Assembly: GCA_947475065.1 (NCBI GenBank)
Contig: CANJLB010000002.1
Coordinates: 1-64,000, forward strand
From: Opitutia bacterium
GTDB taxonomy: Bacteria; Verrucomicrobiota; Verrucomicrobiia; Opitutales; Opitutaceae
Direction of reading: 5' to 3'
DNA length: 64,000 nucleotides
Shown in pieces: positions 17,213 to 26,032 of this stretch. Under the pieces are notes generated by a model. It ran no database searches, was not told the origin of the DNA, and saw nothing but the letters and a program-made list of their open reading frames with translations. Made by a program: the position numbers and the translations under genes. Every line of letters begins with the position of its first letter. Position 1 is the first letter of the stretch.

Positions 17213-18055
17213 ATGAGCCGCGAGATGTGCTACCGCTGCTTTTGGCCCAAGCCGCTGTGCTGGTGCGCGTCCATCCGGCCGATGGCAACGCGCACAAAGT
17301 TCGTCCTGCTGATGCACCCCAAGGAATGGAAGCAGGAAAAGGCCGGCACCGGACGGCTCACCCACCTGTGCCTCGCCGGCAGCGAGCTGCATATGGGCAT
17401 CGCGTTCGACGAACATGAGGCGGTGCAATCGGTGCTCAACCATCCGCACCATTTTCCCGTCCTCCTCTATCCTGGAGCCACCGCGCGCAACCTCACCCAC
17501 GGCGGCCTGCGGGCGGACGATCTGGGAGGACGCCGCCTCGTCGTCGTGCTGCTCGACGCCACCTGGAGCTGTGCGCGCAAGATGCTCCGCCTCAGCCCAA
17601 GCCTGCAACGGCTCCCGCGCGTCATGCTTACCCCTCCGGCCCCGAGCCGGTTCGTGATCAAGCAGCAGCCGCAGGCCGGGTGCATCTCAACACTGGAGTC
17701 AGTGCACGAGATGCTCGGCGCACTGGAGCGCTCGGGCCTCGACCACTATCCGTTGCCCGCGCAGCTGCCCGCGCTATTTCAGCAAATGCAGGAGTATCAA
17801 ATCCGCTGCGCCTGCGACCCTGGACGCCCCGGCTACCGCCGCCATCCTTACAGCCCGCCCGCCGCGCGCGTCCCGCTCCAAGGCCGCAGCCGTTCCCGCC
17901 GCAGCCGGATTTTCCTCAAGCCCGGCCCGGCCACTGAATTTTTAACCATGGATGAAACGAACGGCCCGAGATCCAGCGGGCAGCGCGATCAAACGCCGGA
18001 ACAATTTAACCTCCCATCTGCGCTTAACGGCGCCGATCTCCTGCCTGAAACCTGA
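17213..18055 (+). CDS. DTW-domain tRNA-uridine aminocarboxypropyltransferase
   Basis: TapT/Tsr3-like enzyme that transfers the 3-amino-3-carboxypropyl group from SAM to uridine (acp3U) in tRNA. The N-terminal cysteine motif CYRCFWPKPLCWC (residues 6-18) and the DATW motif (115-118) in VVLLDATWSCARKM define the DTW family; RLTHLCLAG is also conserved. The start at 17213 (MSREMCYRC) places the cysteine motif at the normal position. The 280-residue length includes a basic, low-complexity tail after about residue 205. Confidence 0.85.
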   Translation: MSREMCYRCFWPKPLCWCASIRPMATRTKFVLLMHPKEWKQEKAGTGRLTHLCLAGSELHMGIAFDEHEAVQSVLNHPHHFPVLLYPGATARNLTHGGLRADDLGGRRLVVVLLDATWSCARKMLRLSPSLQRLPRVMLTPPAPSRFVIKQQPQAGCISTLESVHEMLGALERSGLDHYPLPAQLPALFQQMQEYQIRCACDPGRPGYRRHPYSPPAARVPLQGRSRSRRSRIFLKPGPATEFLTMDETNGPRSSGQRDQTPEQFNLPSALNGADLLPET

Positions 18056-18158
18056 ACGTCGGATTAACTCGCGCCAGCTCTGGCGCAAAATATCCTCAGG
18101 CTCATCTCGCCCTTGCCACCCTCGCCCATCCACCCGACAGTTTTCTTCCAAACAGTCC

Positions 18159-18638
18159 ATGCCCGCGCGCCGCGACTACATCCTCAGCATCATCGAGCAG
18201 GTCGGCCGGATGCTCGCCCAGGTGATTTTCCGGCGCAAAGCCGGGCAGCACCAGGAGGCGTTGCAGGCGGTCGTACAGGGGTGCGAACGGCTGTTCGGCC
18301 TGGAGGCCAGCCAGCTGTTTCAGTTCACGCCGGAGCAGCACTTCCTGATGCTCGCAGACGGCGAACAGCCAGAGGTGGCACGCGACAAGGTGCTCCTCTA
18401 TGCCGCCATGTGCGCCGAAGCCGGCCAAATCTACGCCGCGCAGGGCAACCAGCCGCTGGCGCGCGGCTCGTTCCTCAATGCCCTGCGCCTCACCCTCCGC
18501 GCCCGCTCAGAATTTTCTTCCGAGCGCCTGCCCGTTTACACCCCTGATGTGGCGGAGTTGCTCGCTGCGCTCAAGGACGTGCCGCTCGACGCCGATACGG
18601 CGGAACTGCTGAGGGACGTCGAGCAGACCGGCCGTTAG
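18159..18638 (+). CDS. Hypothetical helical protein, TPR-like (DUF6483-type?)
   Basis: A 159-residue protein, almost entirely helical: MPARRDYILSIIEQVGRMLAQ, then an EALQAVVQGCERLFGL helix pair and a helical C-terminus. The arrangement resembles TPR-like small proteins annotated as DUF6483, but I am not certain of the family. Soluble, with no catalytic motif. It lies between the DTW gene and the convergent polymerase gene. Confidence 0.65.
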   Translation: MPARRDYILSIIEQVGRMLAQVIFRRKAGQHQEALQAVVQGCERLFGLEASQLFQFTPEQHFLMLADGEQPEVARDKVLLYAAMCAEAGQIYAAQGNQPLARGSFLNALRLTLRARSEFSSERLPVYTPDVAELLAALKDVPLDADTAELLRDVEQTGR

Positions 18639-18666
18639 GCTCGGCCTGAGCCGTTCGCCCCGCACG

Positions 18667-20862
18667 CTAACCGCCGAACAGCTCACCCTGGCCAGACGTC
18701 ACAGCTTTGACGCCCAAGAAGGGGCCGTAGCGCTCCAGCCAGTCGTCGAGCTTTTCGAGATAATAGTCAGGCGCATAAGGCGCGGCTGCGGCATCGAAGA
18801 GCGCGACGGGGCGGGCGCGCTGCCAGTCGGCGGTTTTACCCCTGGCCTTCGCCGTGATGTAATAGGCCACGCGGTCGCCCATCCGCGGGCGCGGTGTCAG
18901 CTGGAGCGCGGCCTCGGCGGCGGCGCGACGGGGCTTGCCACCCTCGGCGATGAAACGTTCGTAGGTGTCCGGGTTCTGGCCGAGCGTCTCAGACTTGGCC
19001 ACCTCCCCGACGGGCAACGCGCGTGCCGCAAGCTGCGTGCGATAATGCTCCAGCTGGCTGAGCGGCGACTCCGGGCTCGCCCCGAGCAGGAAATGGATGA
19101 GCCGGTCGGTGAGCTTTTTCAGGAAAGGCTCGGTGGCGCGCGAGCGGAGCGCGCTGCCGCGCAGGGTGATTTTTTCGCCGTCGTAAAGGGCGTAATTCTT
19201 GGCCTTGTAGCACCACATCGCCGTGTAGCGGCCGTCGTACTCCAGCCCGATGCCCGCCGGGAGCACGGGCGCCACGCGCGCAAGCAGCGCCTCGGGGGCG
19301 GCGAAATCCTGCTCGGAGGAGAGGTAGATGCCGTCGGTGTCGGCCTCGAGGATGGTGCAGCCGTTTTTCCCAAACTCGGCGATGAGCGACTGCAGCAGCT
19401 TGCGGCCACGGCGCGTCACCTCGGCGGCCAGCTCGCCGTCGCCGAAGCGCGCGCCGGAGAAGCCGAGGTAACCGTAGAACGAGTTGATCAGAATCTTGAA
19501 ACTGGCCTGCCGCGCCTGCGCCTCGGCGCGCTCGTCGGAGCCCGCCGCGGTGCGGGCCAGCTGCTTGTATTTCAGGCGGTAGTCGCGCAGCCGCGTGAGG
19601 AGCGGGATGAAGACGCCGAGCGCGTCGTGGCGCGGGTTGCGCCCGATGGCGAGCAGGAGGCTCGGGTAGAGCGACGCCACGTCGAAGTGCAGCACATGGC
19701 GGAACACGCCCTCCTGAAAGCTGCGTGTGAACCCGCCCTCGAACGGCGCGACCTCGGGCGGTGCCGGACACGCCTGCCGCGCGTGGTAGTATTCCTCAAG
19801 GAAGAGAAGGTCGATTTTCGCCGTCGTGCCGCGCAGCGTCGCCTCTTGGAGCAGGAGGGGAAAGGTGCGCGTCTGCTCAAAAAACGTCGGCAGCAGCAGG
19901 TCGGCCAGGCCCTTGGTCTCGCGCAGGTCGTCAGCCAGGTAGGCGAGGAAGCGCGCCCGGTCGGAGAAAAACATCCCGTGGATTTCGCCTCCGGCGAGAT
20001 ACGTGCGGCCCGCCCCGTCCTCCGGGGTGAGGCCGAAATGCACCGCCACGTCCTTCAGGCCGTAGGAGCTGAGCTCGCGCGAGCTGATGTCGTGCAGCTG
20101 GACGAGCAGGTAGGTGTCCACGACGGCGCGACCCGGCAGGTCGCAGCGGGGAAAGTCAATCAGGCGTTCGGCAACCTTGAGACGGCTGTTGCGAAACGTG
20201 GCCTTTTGCCCGAAGCGGCCCCAGGCGCAAGGCACCTTGAGGCGTTTCGCGCGCTGGCGCAGGTAGTCGAGATCGAACTTGAACAGATTGTGACCCTCGA
20301 TCACGTCGGGATCCTCGTCGCGCAGCGCGGCGTTGAACTCCTCCAGGAGTTTTTTCTCGGCGACGTCGGTCATCTCGCCGAGCGTGAGCAGCCGCTGGCG
20401 AGCGCCGCACTGGAGGCCGATGGCGAGCACGCGGTCGTCGGGCCGGGCGGCGTCGCTGAAGCTGCCGTCGGCCGAACCGGTCTCAATGTCGAGCTGGCAG
20501 CGGCGGAGCTGCGCAAAGGGGAGGTCGCCGAAAAGCCTCGCGCGGTTTTGGAGGAGAAACTGGCTCTCCGCCGGGCGAAGCGCATCAAGGGCTGTGGACG
20601 TTTCCCTGGCCAGCGCGACCAATGCGTCGTAGGCCGTGGGTGACCCGGCATGGGCCAGCACAGTGAACGCACCCTCGCCTTTCAGCCGCTCGAGCACGAC
20701 GCCGGCGGGCAGTGGCGGCCCGGCCTCGCCACCCGGCAGTGCGGCCAGCCACGCGAACGGGCGGAACTCTTCCACGCGCTCCTCGCGGGTGCCGTCCGCG
20801 CGCGCGACCGTGAGATGGGCGCGGCCCTCGCCGTCAATCCAGAGACCGCAGAGGTTGTCCAT
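18667..20862 (-). CDS. Family B DNA polymerase (Pol II-like)
   Basis: A 731-residue replicative-type polymerase with 3'-5' proofreading. Exo I is LDIETGS (D125, E127), Exo II HNLFKFD (N192, D197) and Exo III YLADD (Y308, D312), so proofreading residues are intact. Polymerase motif A is HFDVASLYPS (D394), motif B KILINSFYGYLG (456-467) and motif C ADTDG (D508, D510). Motif C has DTDG instead of the usual DTDS. It is shorter than E. coli PolB (783). The likely role is repair or lesion bypass. The gene is followed by a convergent hypothetical gene and preceded by a small membrane protein gene. Confidence 0.92.
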   Translation of the reverse strand: MDNLCGLWIDGEGRAHLTVARADGTREERVEEFRPFAWLAALPGGEAGPPLPAGVVLERLKGEGAFTVLAHAGSPTAYDALVALARETSTALDALRPAESQFLLQNRARLFGDLPFAQLRRCQLDIETGSADGSFSDAARPDDRVLAIGLQCGARQRLLTLGEMTDVAEKKLLEEFNAALRDEDPDVIEGHNLFKFDLDYLRQRAKRLKVPCAWGRFGQKATFRNSRLKVAERLIDFPRCDLPGRAVVDTYLLVQLHDISSRELSSYGLKDVAVHFGLTPEDGAGRTYLAGGEIHGMFFSDRARFLAYLADDLRETKGLADLLLPTFFEQTRTFPLLLQEATLRGTTAKIDLLFLEEYYHARQACPAPPEVAPFEGGFTRSFQEGVFRHVLHFDVASLYPSLLLAIGRNPRHDALGVFIPLLTRLRDYRLKYKQLARTAAGSDERAEAQARQASFKILINSFYGYLGFSGARFGDGELAAEVTRRGRKLLQSLIAEFGKNGCTILEADTDGIYLSSEQDFAAPEALLARVAPVLPAGIGLEYDGRYTAMWCYKAKNYALYDGEKITLRGSALRSRATEPFLKKLTDRLIHFLLGASPESPLSQLEHYRTQLAARALPVGEVAKSETLGQNPDTYERFIAEGGKPRRAAAEAALQLTPRPRMGDRVAYYITAKARGKTADWQRARPVALFDAAAAPYAPDYYLEKLDDWLERYGPFLGVKAVTSGQGELFGG

Positions 20863-20892
20863 GGCAGGCGGCCGGGTGCGCAGCAGCGCGGA

Positions 20893-21279
20893 TCAAAACG
20901 GCTTCACGCGCACCATCGCGATGGCGGTCAGCGCGAGCGCGAGCACTACGATGATGATGCCGGCGGCCTTGTCGCGCCGGCGATAGGCCACACCGGCAAG
21001 GACGGAGAGTCCCGTCCAGCAGACAAACTTCACGATCAGCCAGCCTTGCACGGCAAACGCGGGCTTCAGCACCATCCACATCCGCCCGCCCGTGAGCAGC
21101 ACCAGCAGGCTGGCAATGCCGTTCCACATGAGCAGCTTTTTCCGCGTCTCCGGCGCACCGGCGCAGGCGTAGAACGTCGTGCCGACCAACGCGAGCACGG
21201 CGAAGAGGTGAAGGATGACGAGCCCGTTGAGCTCACGTGGATTGACGGCGGCGAGGGGGAGGAGAAGGAAGGGAGGCAT
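20893..21279 (-). CDS. Four-helix membrane protein, hypothetical
   Basis: A 128-residue protein with four hydrophobic helices (about residues 17-40, 51-68, 75-95 and 103-122) joined by short basic loops such as RRRDK. No motif beyond this. It is 31 bases upstream of the polymerase gene on the same strand. The start at 21279 (MPPFLLL) gives a compact protein; the longer frame is arginine-rich and unconvincing. Confidence 0.65.
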   Translation of the reverse strand: MPPFLLLPLAAVNPRELNGLVILHLFAVLALVGTTFYACAGAPETRKKLLMWNGIASLLVLLTGGRMWMVLKPAFAVQGWLIVKFVCWTGLSVLAGVAYRRRDKAAGIIIVVLALALTAIAMVRVKPF

Positions 21280-21706
21280 GGAAGTATTTGGGATCGTTCT
21301 CCTGCTCTTACCCTTTCTTCGGCGGATGGGAAACAGCAAACTCGGGAGAACGAGCATGAGACGGAAAAGGAAGGTGACACCCCGCCTGTGACGTCGGCCC
21401 AAAGGCTCGTGACCTTTTTGTGTTTAAGTGGGAGCCACCAGACGGCTTTTGCTGTCCGATGAACGGCCTAGCAGCCACCGCCGATCGCGGCCCCCGGAAT
21501 GACTCAAAGGCAGAGAGCGTGTTAAATGAACTCCAACGGGCACCGCAGGGTGTCACCACCCACGCTGGCCCACGCCGCACGTCCGTCAATCCGAACCGGC
21601 GCGCTGGCCGAAAGTTTTTTGCTTGAACAATGCCTCCATCCCGGCGGGACGGCGCGCCGCACCACCAAAGAGGTGCCCGGCGGACAGACCGAGGACCGGC
21701 CCCAGA
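21280..21706. other. Gene-free stretch with short inverted repeats
   Basis: No convincing gene. 21294-21356 contains GTTCTC ... GAGAACGAGCATGAG, similar in words to the dyad at 27264-27339. The rest is mixed-composition intergenic sequence and presumably holds the promoter of the membrane-protein/polymerase pair. Confidence 0.5.
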
Positions 21707-22174
21707 CTATGAGTCTGATTCCAGCACGGCCGGGCCGAGGTGGCTGAGGCAGAGATCTTGCAGCGTGGCGAGGAAAACGTAGCTCATGAACGCGCGCTGC
21801 ACCGGCTCGGCAAGCCCGGCGACATCCACCGCGCCGCTTTCCAACGCCTCGTCCGGCAGCACCGCGAGTTCACCCGCGCGCAACCGCAGGCGCAGCGCCG
21901 CACAGGCGCGCATGACCGGCTCGGCGTTGGCCTCATCGAGGGCGATGATGCCGGTGCCAAAGAATTCGCGGCCGAACAGCGCGAGCAACCGGCGCACGTC
22001 CTCGTTTTGCGCCGCCACCAGCTCGGCCTCCCAGTCGGAGCGGAACTCGTCATCCAGCCCGTCGAGCCGCTGCGGGGCAGCGAGCCCGCCGCCCAGCGAG
22101 TCGGCCGTCACCTTGACCACGTCAAGCAGCGGCGCAACAGCGGGCAGATGGAGTTTCACCTCAAGACGTTTCAT
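21707..22174 (-). CDS. ClpS-linked protein (DUF2017-like)
   Basis: A 155-residue acidic helical protein. DDEFRSDWEAELVAAQNEDVRRLL and ALDEANAEPVMRACAALRLRL followed by a C-terminal FMSYVFLATLQDLCL resemble the DUF2017 pattern found next to clpS in actinobacteria; the assignment is by resemblance. The start at 22174 (MKRLEVK) overlaps the clpS 3' end by 14 bases, implying translational coupling. A role with ClpS in proteolysis is inferred from linkage only. Confidence 0.7.
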   Translation of the reverse strand: MKRLEVKLHLPAVAPLLDVVKVTADSLGGGLAAPQRLDGLDDEFRSDWEAELVAAQNEDVRRLLALFGREFFGTGIIALDEANAEPVMRACAALRLRLRAGELAVLPDEALESGAVDVAGLAEPVQRAFMSYVFLATLQDLCLSHLGPAVLESDS

Positions 22175-22460
22175 CGGGCTCAAGCACGGCCGTGAGATGC
22201 CATTGCTGCAAGGCAAACGTGTAGTGCTCCGCACGCTCGCGCAGCCCGCTCCACACGACTGAGCGGCCCTGCTCGTGGACTTCCAGCATGTGCTTGCGCG
22301 CCGTGGCCTCGTCGAGGCCGAGCACGCGGCGGAACACCGTCACGACGTAAGACATGAGGTTGACCGGATCGTTGAGCACGACCACACGCCACACACCCCC
22401 TAGGGCGGTCTCGGCGCGGATTCCGGGGCGCGGGAGGGTGGTGGTTTCGGTGGAGGCCAT
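22161..22460 (-). CDS. clpS: ATP-dependent Clp protease adaptor ClpS
   Basis: N-end-rule adaptor that delivers substrates to ClpA(C)P. The 99-residue protein has the canonical core WRVVVLNDPVNLMSYVVTVFRRVLG with the binding-pocket residues N-D-P and M, then KHMLEVHEQGRSVVWSG and ERAEHYTFALQ. The start at 22460 (MASTETTTLP) gives the usual flexible N-terminal extension. It overlaps the downstream DUF2017-like gene. Confidence 0.95.
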   Translation of the reverse strand: MASTETTTLPRPGIRAETALGGVWRVVVLNDPVNLMSYVVTVFRRVLGLDEATARKHMLEVHEQGRSVVWSGLRERAEHYTFALQQWHLTAVLEPDETS

Positions 22461-22688
22461 GGCCGGCACACTGGGCCGGCACGCGGCCCGGCGCAACCCG
22501 GAACCGGCTTTTTCGGTGCCGTCCCGGCAGGCAACCGCACCCCTTGGGGTGGCTCATGCCGGTGCCGGCGGCCACCCGGGCCGGCCGCCAGCCACACCCC
22601 GCCGAGCAGCCCCTGAACATCTCCCGTGTATAAAAAGTTTATCTTGCGACTTGCGCGCCGGCGCGGCGCGGGCGATAAACCAGCCCCC

Positions 22689-24392
22689 ATGCGTCTCTCC
22701 TGCCTGCCCTTCTTCCTTGTCCGTATCGCTGCCTGCGCCTTGAGCCTGCCACTCTGGCTCGCCGCGCAACCGCCCGCCGTTCCCGGTGCGCCGGCACAGG
22801 CCTTGCCTACGATTGATAACCTGAAAACCGCGCTGACACTCAACGATGCGCAGGTCGCCCAGATCGCGCCGCTCCTCGAGGCCATCAGCCGCAGCCAGCA
22901 GGAACTCGTGGCCACGCAGACGGCCGCCACGGGCGCCACCGCCGCCGGACTTGCGGCCATCAGCAACATCCTGACGGATCCGCAAAAACCCCTGCTGGCC
23001 ACGCTCACGGCCCCGGCACGGGGCGGTCTGCGGGGCGGCGGTCGCAGGGGCGGGGCCAGTGTTCCCGCCAATTCGCTTCCTTACCTGAGCCAGCCAGCCT
23101 TGGGCGGCCTGGCTTTTGAAAAGCCACTGGGCATCGTGACCGCACCGGGCGAACCCCGCAGCCTCTACATCATTGAGAAGGAGACCGGCCGGATCATCCG
23201 CATCCCGGATGTGGCCAAGCCCGAAAAAGTCACGTTCCTCGATATCTCCGCCGAGATCGGCAACCTCGACAACGAGCGCGGTCTGCTCGCGCTCGCATTC
23301 CATCCCGACTACCAGCGCAACCACCAGTTCTACGTCTGGTTCACCGCCTCCAATGCCGACGGGAGCGTGTCCTTCGACCGGCTCGCCCGCTTTGCCACCG
23401 GCACCGACGGCTTGGCCGATCCCAAATCAGAACAGCCGCTGATCTCGCAGGCGGATCGCGCCAACAACCACAACGGGGGAGAGCTCGCCTTCGGCCCTGA
23501 CGGCTACCTCTATCTCTCGATGGGCGACGAGGGCAGCTCCAACGGCGAGTGGCAAAACACCCAGCTCATTGATAAAAATTTCTTTTCCGGGATGATCCGC
23601 ATCGATGTGGACCAGAAGCCTGGATCGCTCGCACCCAACCCCCACCCCGCCGTCCACGCCGGCACCTACAAGGTTCCGGCTGACAACCCGTGGGTCGGCG
23701 CGAAGACGTTCAACGGCCGGCCCGTGGATTCCGCCAAGGTTCGCACCGAATTCTGGGCCGTAGGGTTGCGCAACCCGTGGCGCTGGTCGTTCGATCCCGT
23801 GACGAAATTGCTCTGGCTCGCCGATGTTGGCCAGGAGCGCTCCGACGAAATCGACCTCATTCGCGGCGGCGGCAACTACGGCTGGAATTTCCGTGAGAGC
23901 AACCAGGCCTTCACCCCGCCGCCCTATCGCGGCACCCGGACCCCCTACAGCGCCATCATCCCCCCACCACCCGATCCTGACCGGGTCAAACCCGAGGATC
24001 TGACATTTGACGAGCCCATCTTCACTTATTTCCATCCCGCCGTCGCACCCGCCGGCGACCTCAACACCGGCCAAAGTGTCACGGGCGGCTTCGTCTATCG
24101 TGGCAAGGCCATTCCTGCGCTCAACGGCCGCTATCTTTTCGCCGACTACCAGAGCGGCTATATCTGGGCGCTCTCGCCGGTGACGGCCGACAAGGACGGC
24201 AAGCCCGATGGCAAGGTCACGGTGCAAATGATCGCCCGCCGCAGCGGCATCGCCTCTTTCGGGGTAGACCCGGTCACGGGCGACGTGCTGGTCGCCAACA
24301 TCAGCGGCGGCGTCATTGAGCGGCTGGTCACCAATCCGGATCCGCAGCCCTTTACGCCGCCCGCCGCAGCCCCCGCCCCGGCGAATCCCTGA
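22689..24392 (+). CDS. Exported glucose/sorbosone dehydrogenase-type protein with LTxxQ-like module
   Basis: A 567-residue periplasmic protein. A signal peptide (residues 1-26) ends LAAQPP. Residues 41-105 are a helical module (DNLKTALTLNDAQVAQI ... DPQKP) that recurs inside the GH10 xylanase of this window, followed by a Gly/Arg tract (110-122). From about 130 it is a GSDH beta-propeller: NNHNGGELAFGPDGYLY (catalytic-type His), GLRNPWRWSFDP and RGGGNYGWNFRE. The family oxidises aldoses with PQQ; the true substrate is unknown. It is one of a tandem pair with the next gene. No Shine-Dalgarno is evident. Confidence 0.9.
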   Translation: MRLSCLPFFLVRIAACALSLPLWLAAQPPAVPGAPAQALPTIDNLKTALTLNDAQVAQIAPLLEAISRSQQELVATQTAATGATAAGLAAISNILTDPQKPLLATLTAPARGGLRGGGRRGGASVPANSLPYLSQPALGGLAFEKPLGIVTAPGEPRSLYIIEKETGRIIRIPDVAKPEKVTFLDISAEIGNLDNERGLLALAFHPDYQRNHQFYVWFTASNADGSVSFDRLARFATGTDGLADPKSEQPLISQADRANNHNGGELAFGPDGYLYLSMGDEGSSNGEWQNTQLIDKNFFSGMIRIDVDQKPGSLAPNPHPAVHAGTYKVPADNPWVGAKTFNGRPVDSAKVRTEFWAVGLRNPWRWSFDPVTKLLWLADVGQERSDEIDLIRGGGNYGWNFRESNQAFTPPPYRGTRTPYSAIIPPPPDPDRVKPEDLTFDEPIFTYFHPAVAPAGDLNTGQSVTGGFVYRGKAIPALNGRYLFADYQSGYIWALSPVTADKDGKPDGKVTVQMIARRSGIASFGVDPVTGDVLVANISGGVIERLVTNPDPQPFTPPAAAPAPANP

Positions 24393-24487
24393 CCACCGCG
24401 CGGAGCCGGCCGTGTTTTCCACCCGGTGAACCCGTGTGGTCGCACTTTGTCAAACCGGCCCGTGCCAGCCGCTGTTTTACTTTCTTT

Positions 24488-26020
24488 ATGACTCCGACCC
24501 TCCGCCATCCCCTCCTGGTTCTCTCCCTCGCCGCCTGCACCCTGAGCCTCTCGGTCTGGCTCCGCGCGCAGCCCGCTGCCGCACCGGCCGTTCCCGCACC
24601 AACCGCGGTGCCGCCCGCCGGCGGGCCCGCCCGGGGTCCGGGCGGCTCCGGCGCAGCGCGAGGCCAGCGCGGGGCCGCCGGCCCGGCGGCCAATACCTAT
24701 CCCTACATCGTCCAGCCCGCGCTCGGCGGTGCGGCGTTCGAACAGCCTGCCGCCATCGTCGCCGCGCCCGGCGACACCAACCGGCTTTTTGTCGTCGAGA
24801 AACCCGGCCGCATCATCGTCATCCCCGATGTGACCAAGCCCGAGCGGGTGACCTTTCTCGACATCACTGACAAGGTCGGCAACTCCGATGGCGAGATGGG
24901 CCTGCTCGCGCTCGCGTTTCACCCCGACTGGAAAAACAACCGCCAGTTTTATCTCTGGTACACGCTCAACGCCACCACCGCAGACGGCACGGGCCGGCAT
25001 GAGCGCCTCGCCCGCTTCACCATTTCTGCCACCGATGCGAACAAAGCCGACCCCACCTCGGAGGCACCGCTCATCACGCAGTTTGACCAGGCCCCCAACC
25101 ATAATGGCGGGCAGCTCGCCTTCGGCCCTGACGGCTACCTTTATGTCTCACTCGGCGACGAAGGCGGGGCCAACGACCAGTATCAAAACAGCCAGCGCAT
25201 CGACAAAGATTTCTTCGCCGGCCTGCTCCGCCTCGACGTGGACAAAAAGCCCGGCTCGCTCGCACCCAACCCTCATCCTGCCGTCCACGCCGGCACCTAC
25301 GCCATCCCCGCCGACAATCCGTGGGTCGGCGCGACCACGTTCAATACATTGCCCGTGGATCCCGCCAAAGTTCACACCGAGTTCTACGCCGTCGGTCTGC
25401 GCAATCCGTGGCGCTTCAGCTTCGACCCCGTGACGAAGCTCCTCTGGCTGGGCGATGTCGGGCAGGACCGCATCGAGGAAGTGGACATCATCCGGCGCGG
25501 CGGCAATTACGGCTGGAACTACCGCGAAGCCGATGAGCCGTTCTTTCTTTTGCCCCGCGGCAACCGGCGCGGCAACCCGGCGGACGCCACTGCGCCCGCC
25601 GCACCGCCCACGCCCGTCCGCGTGCCACCGGCCGGCGTGACGTTCGATGAGCCGGTTTTTTCCTACTTTCACCCCGGGATCGGCGGCACACCGGCCGATA
25701 CGGGCAACAGCATCAGCGGCGGCTTCGTCTATCGCGGCAAGGCGCTGCCTGCGCTCAACGAGCGCTATCTCTTCGCCGACTATCAGTCCGGCTTCATCTG
25801 GGCGCTCGGTCCGGTGCAGCCCGGCAACGTGAACGGGCTCGCGGCCAAAGTCACCGCGCAAGTGGTCGCCCGCCGCACAGGCATCGCCTCCTTCGGACTG
25901 GATCCCGTCACCGGCGACCTGCTCATTGCCAACATCGGCAACAGCATCGTCGAGCGACTCGTGGTCAACCCAGCACCCGCGCCCGCCACCGTCCTCGCCC
26001 CGCCGGCCGGGAACCCCTGA
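24488..26020 (+). CDS. Exported glucose/sorbosone dehydrogenase-type protein, second paralogue
   Basis: A 510-residue paralogue of the preceding gene, alike along the whole propeller (for example LAPNPHPAVHAGTY, DNPWVGA, YQSG(F/Y)IWAL). Signal peptide at residues 1-29 (ends LRAQPA). In place of the LTxxQ-like module it has only a Pro/Ala/Gly/Arg-rich linker (about residues 30-66). NHNGGQLAFGPDGYLY and GLRNPWRFSFDP are present. Tandem duplication is inferred, with the helical module gained by one copy or lost by the other. Confidence 0.9.
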   Translation: MTPTLRHPLLVLSLAACTLSLSVWLRAQPAAAPAVPAPTAVPPAGGPARGPGGSGAARGQRGAAGPAANTYPYIVQPALGGAAFEQPAAIVAAPGDTNRLFVVEKPGRIIVIPDVTKPERVTFLDITDKVGNSDGEMGLLALAFHPDWKNNRQFYLWYTLNATTADGTGRHERLARFTISATDANKADPTSEAPLITQFDQAPNHNGGQLAFGPDGYLYVSLGDEGGANDQYQNSQRIDKDFFAGLLRLDVDKKPGSLAPNPHPAVHAGTYAIPADNPWVGATTFNTLPVDPAKVHTEFYAVGLRNPWRFSFDPVTKLLWLGDVGQDRIEEVDIIRRGGNYGWNYREADEPFFLLPRGNRRGNPADATAPAAPPTPVRVPPAGVTFDEPVFSYFHPGIGGTPADTGNSISGGFVYRGKALPALNERYLFADYQSGFIWALGPVQPGNVNGLAAKVTAQVVARRTGIASFGLDPVTGDLLIANIGNSIVERLVVNPAPAPATVLAPPAGNP

Positions 26021-26032
26021 GGACTTCGCGGC

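Noticed and set aside
21420-21626. Short plus-strand frames between the membrane protein and the DUF2017-like gene
   Set aside because: No start context, no family-like residues, and composition resembles intergenic sequence.
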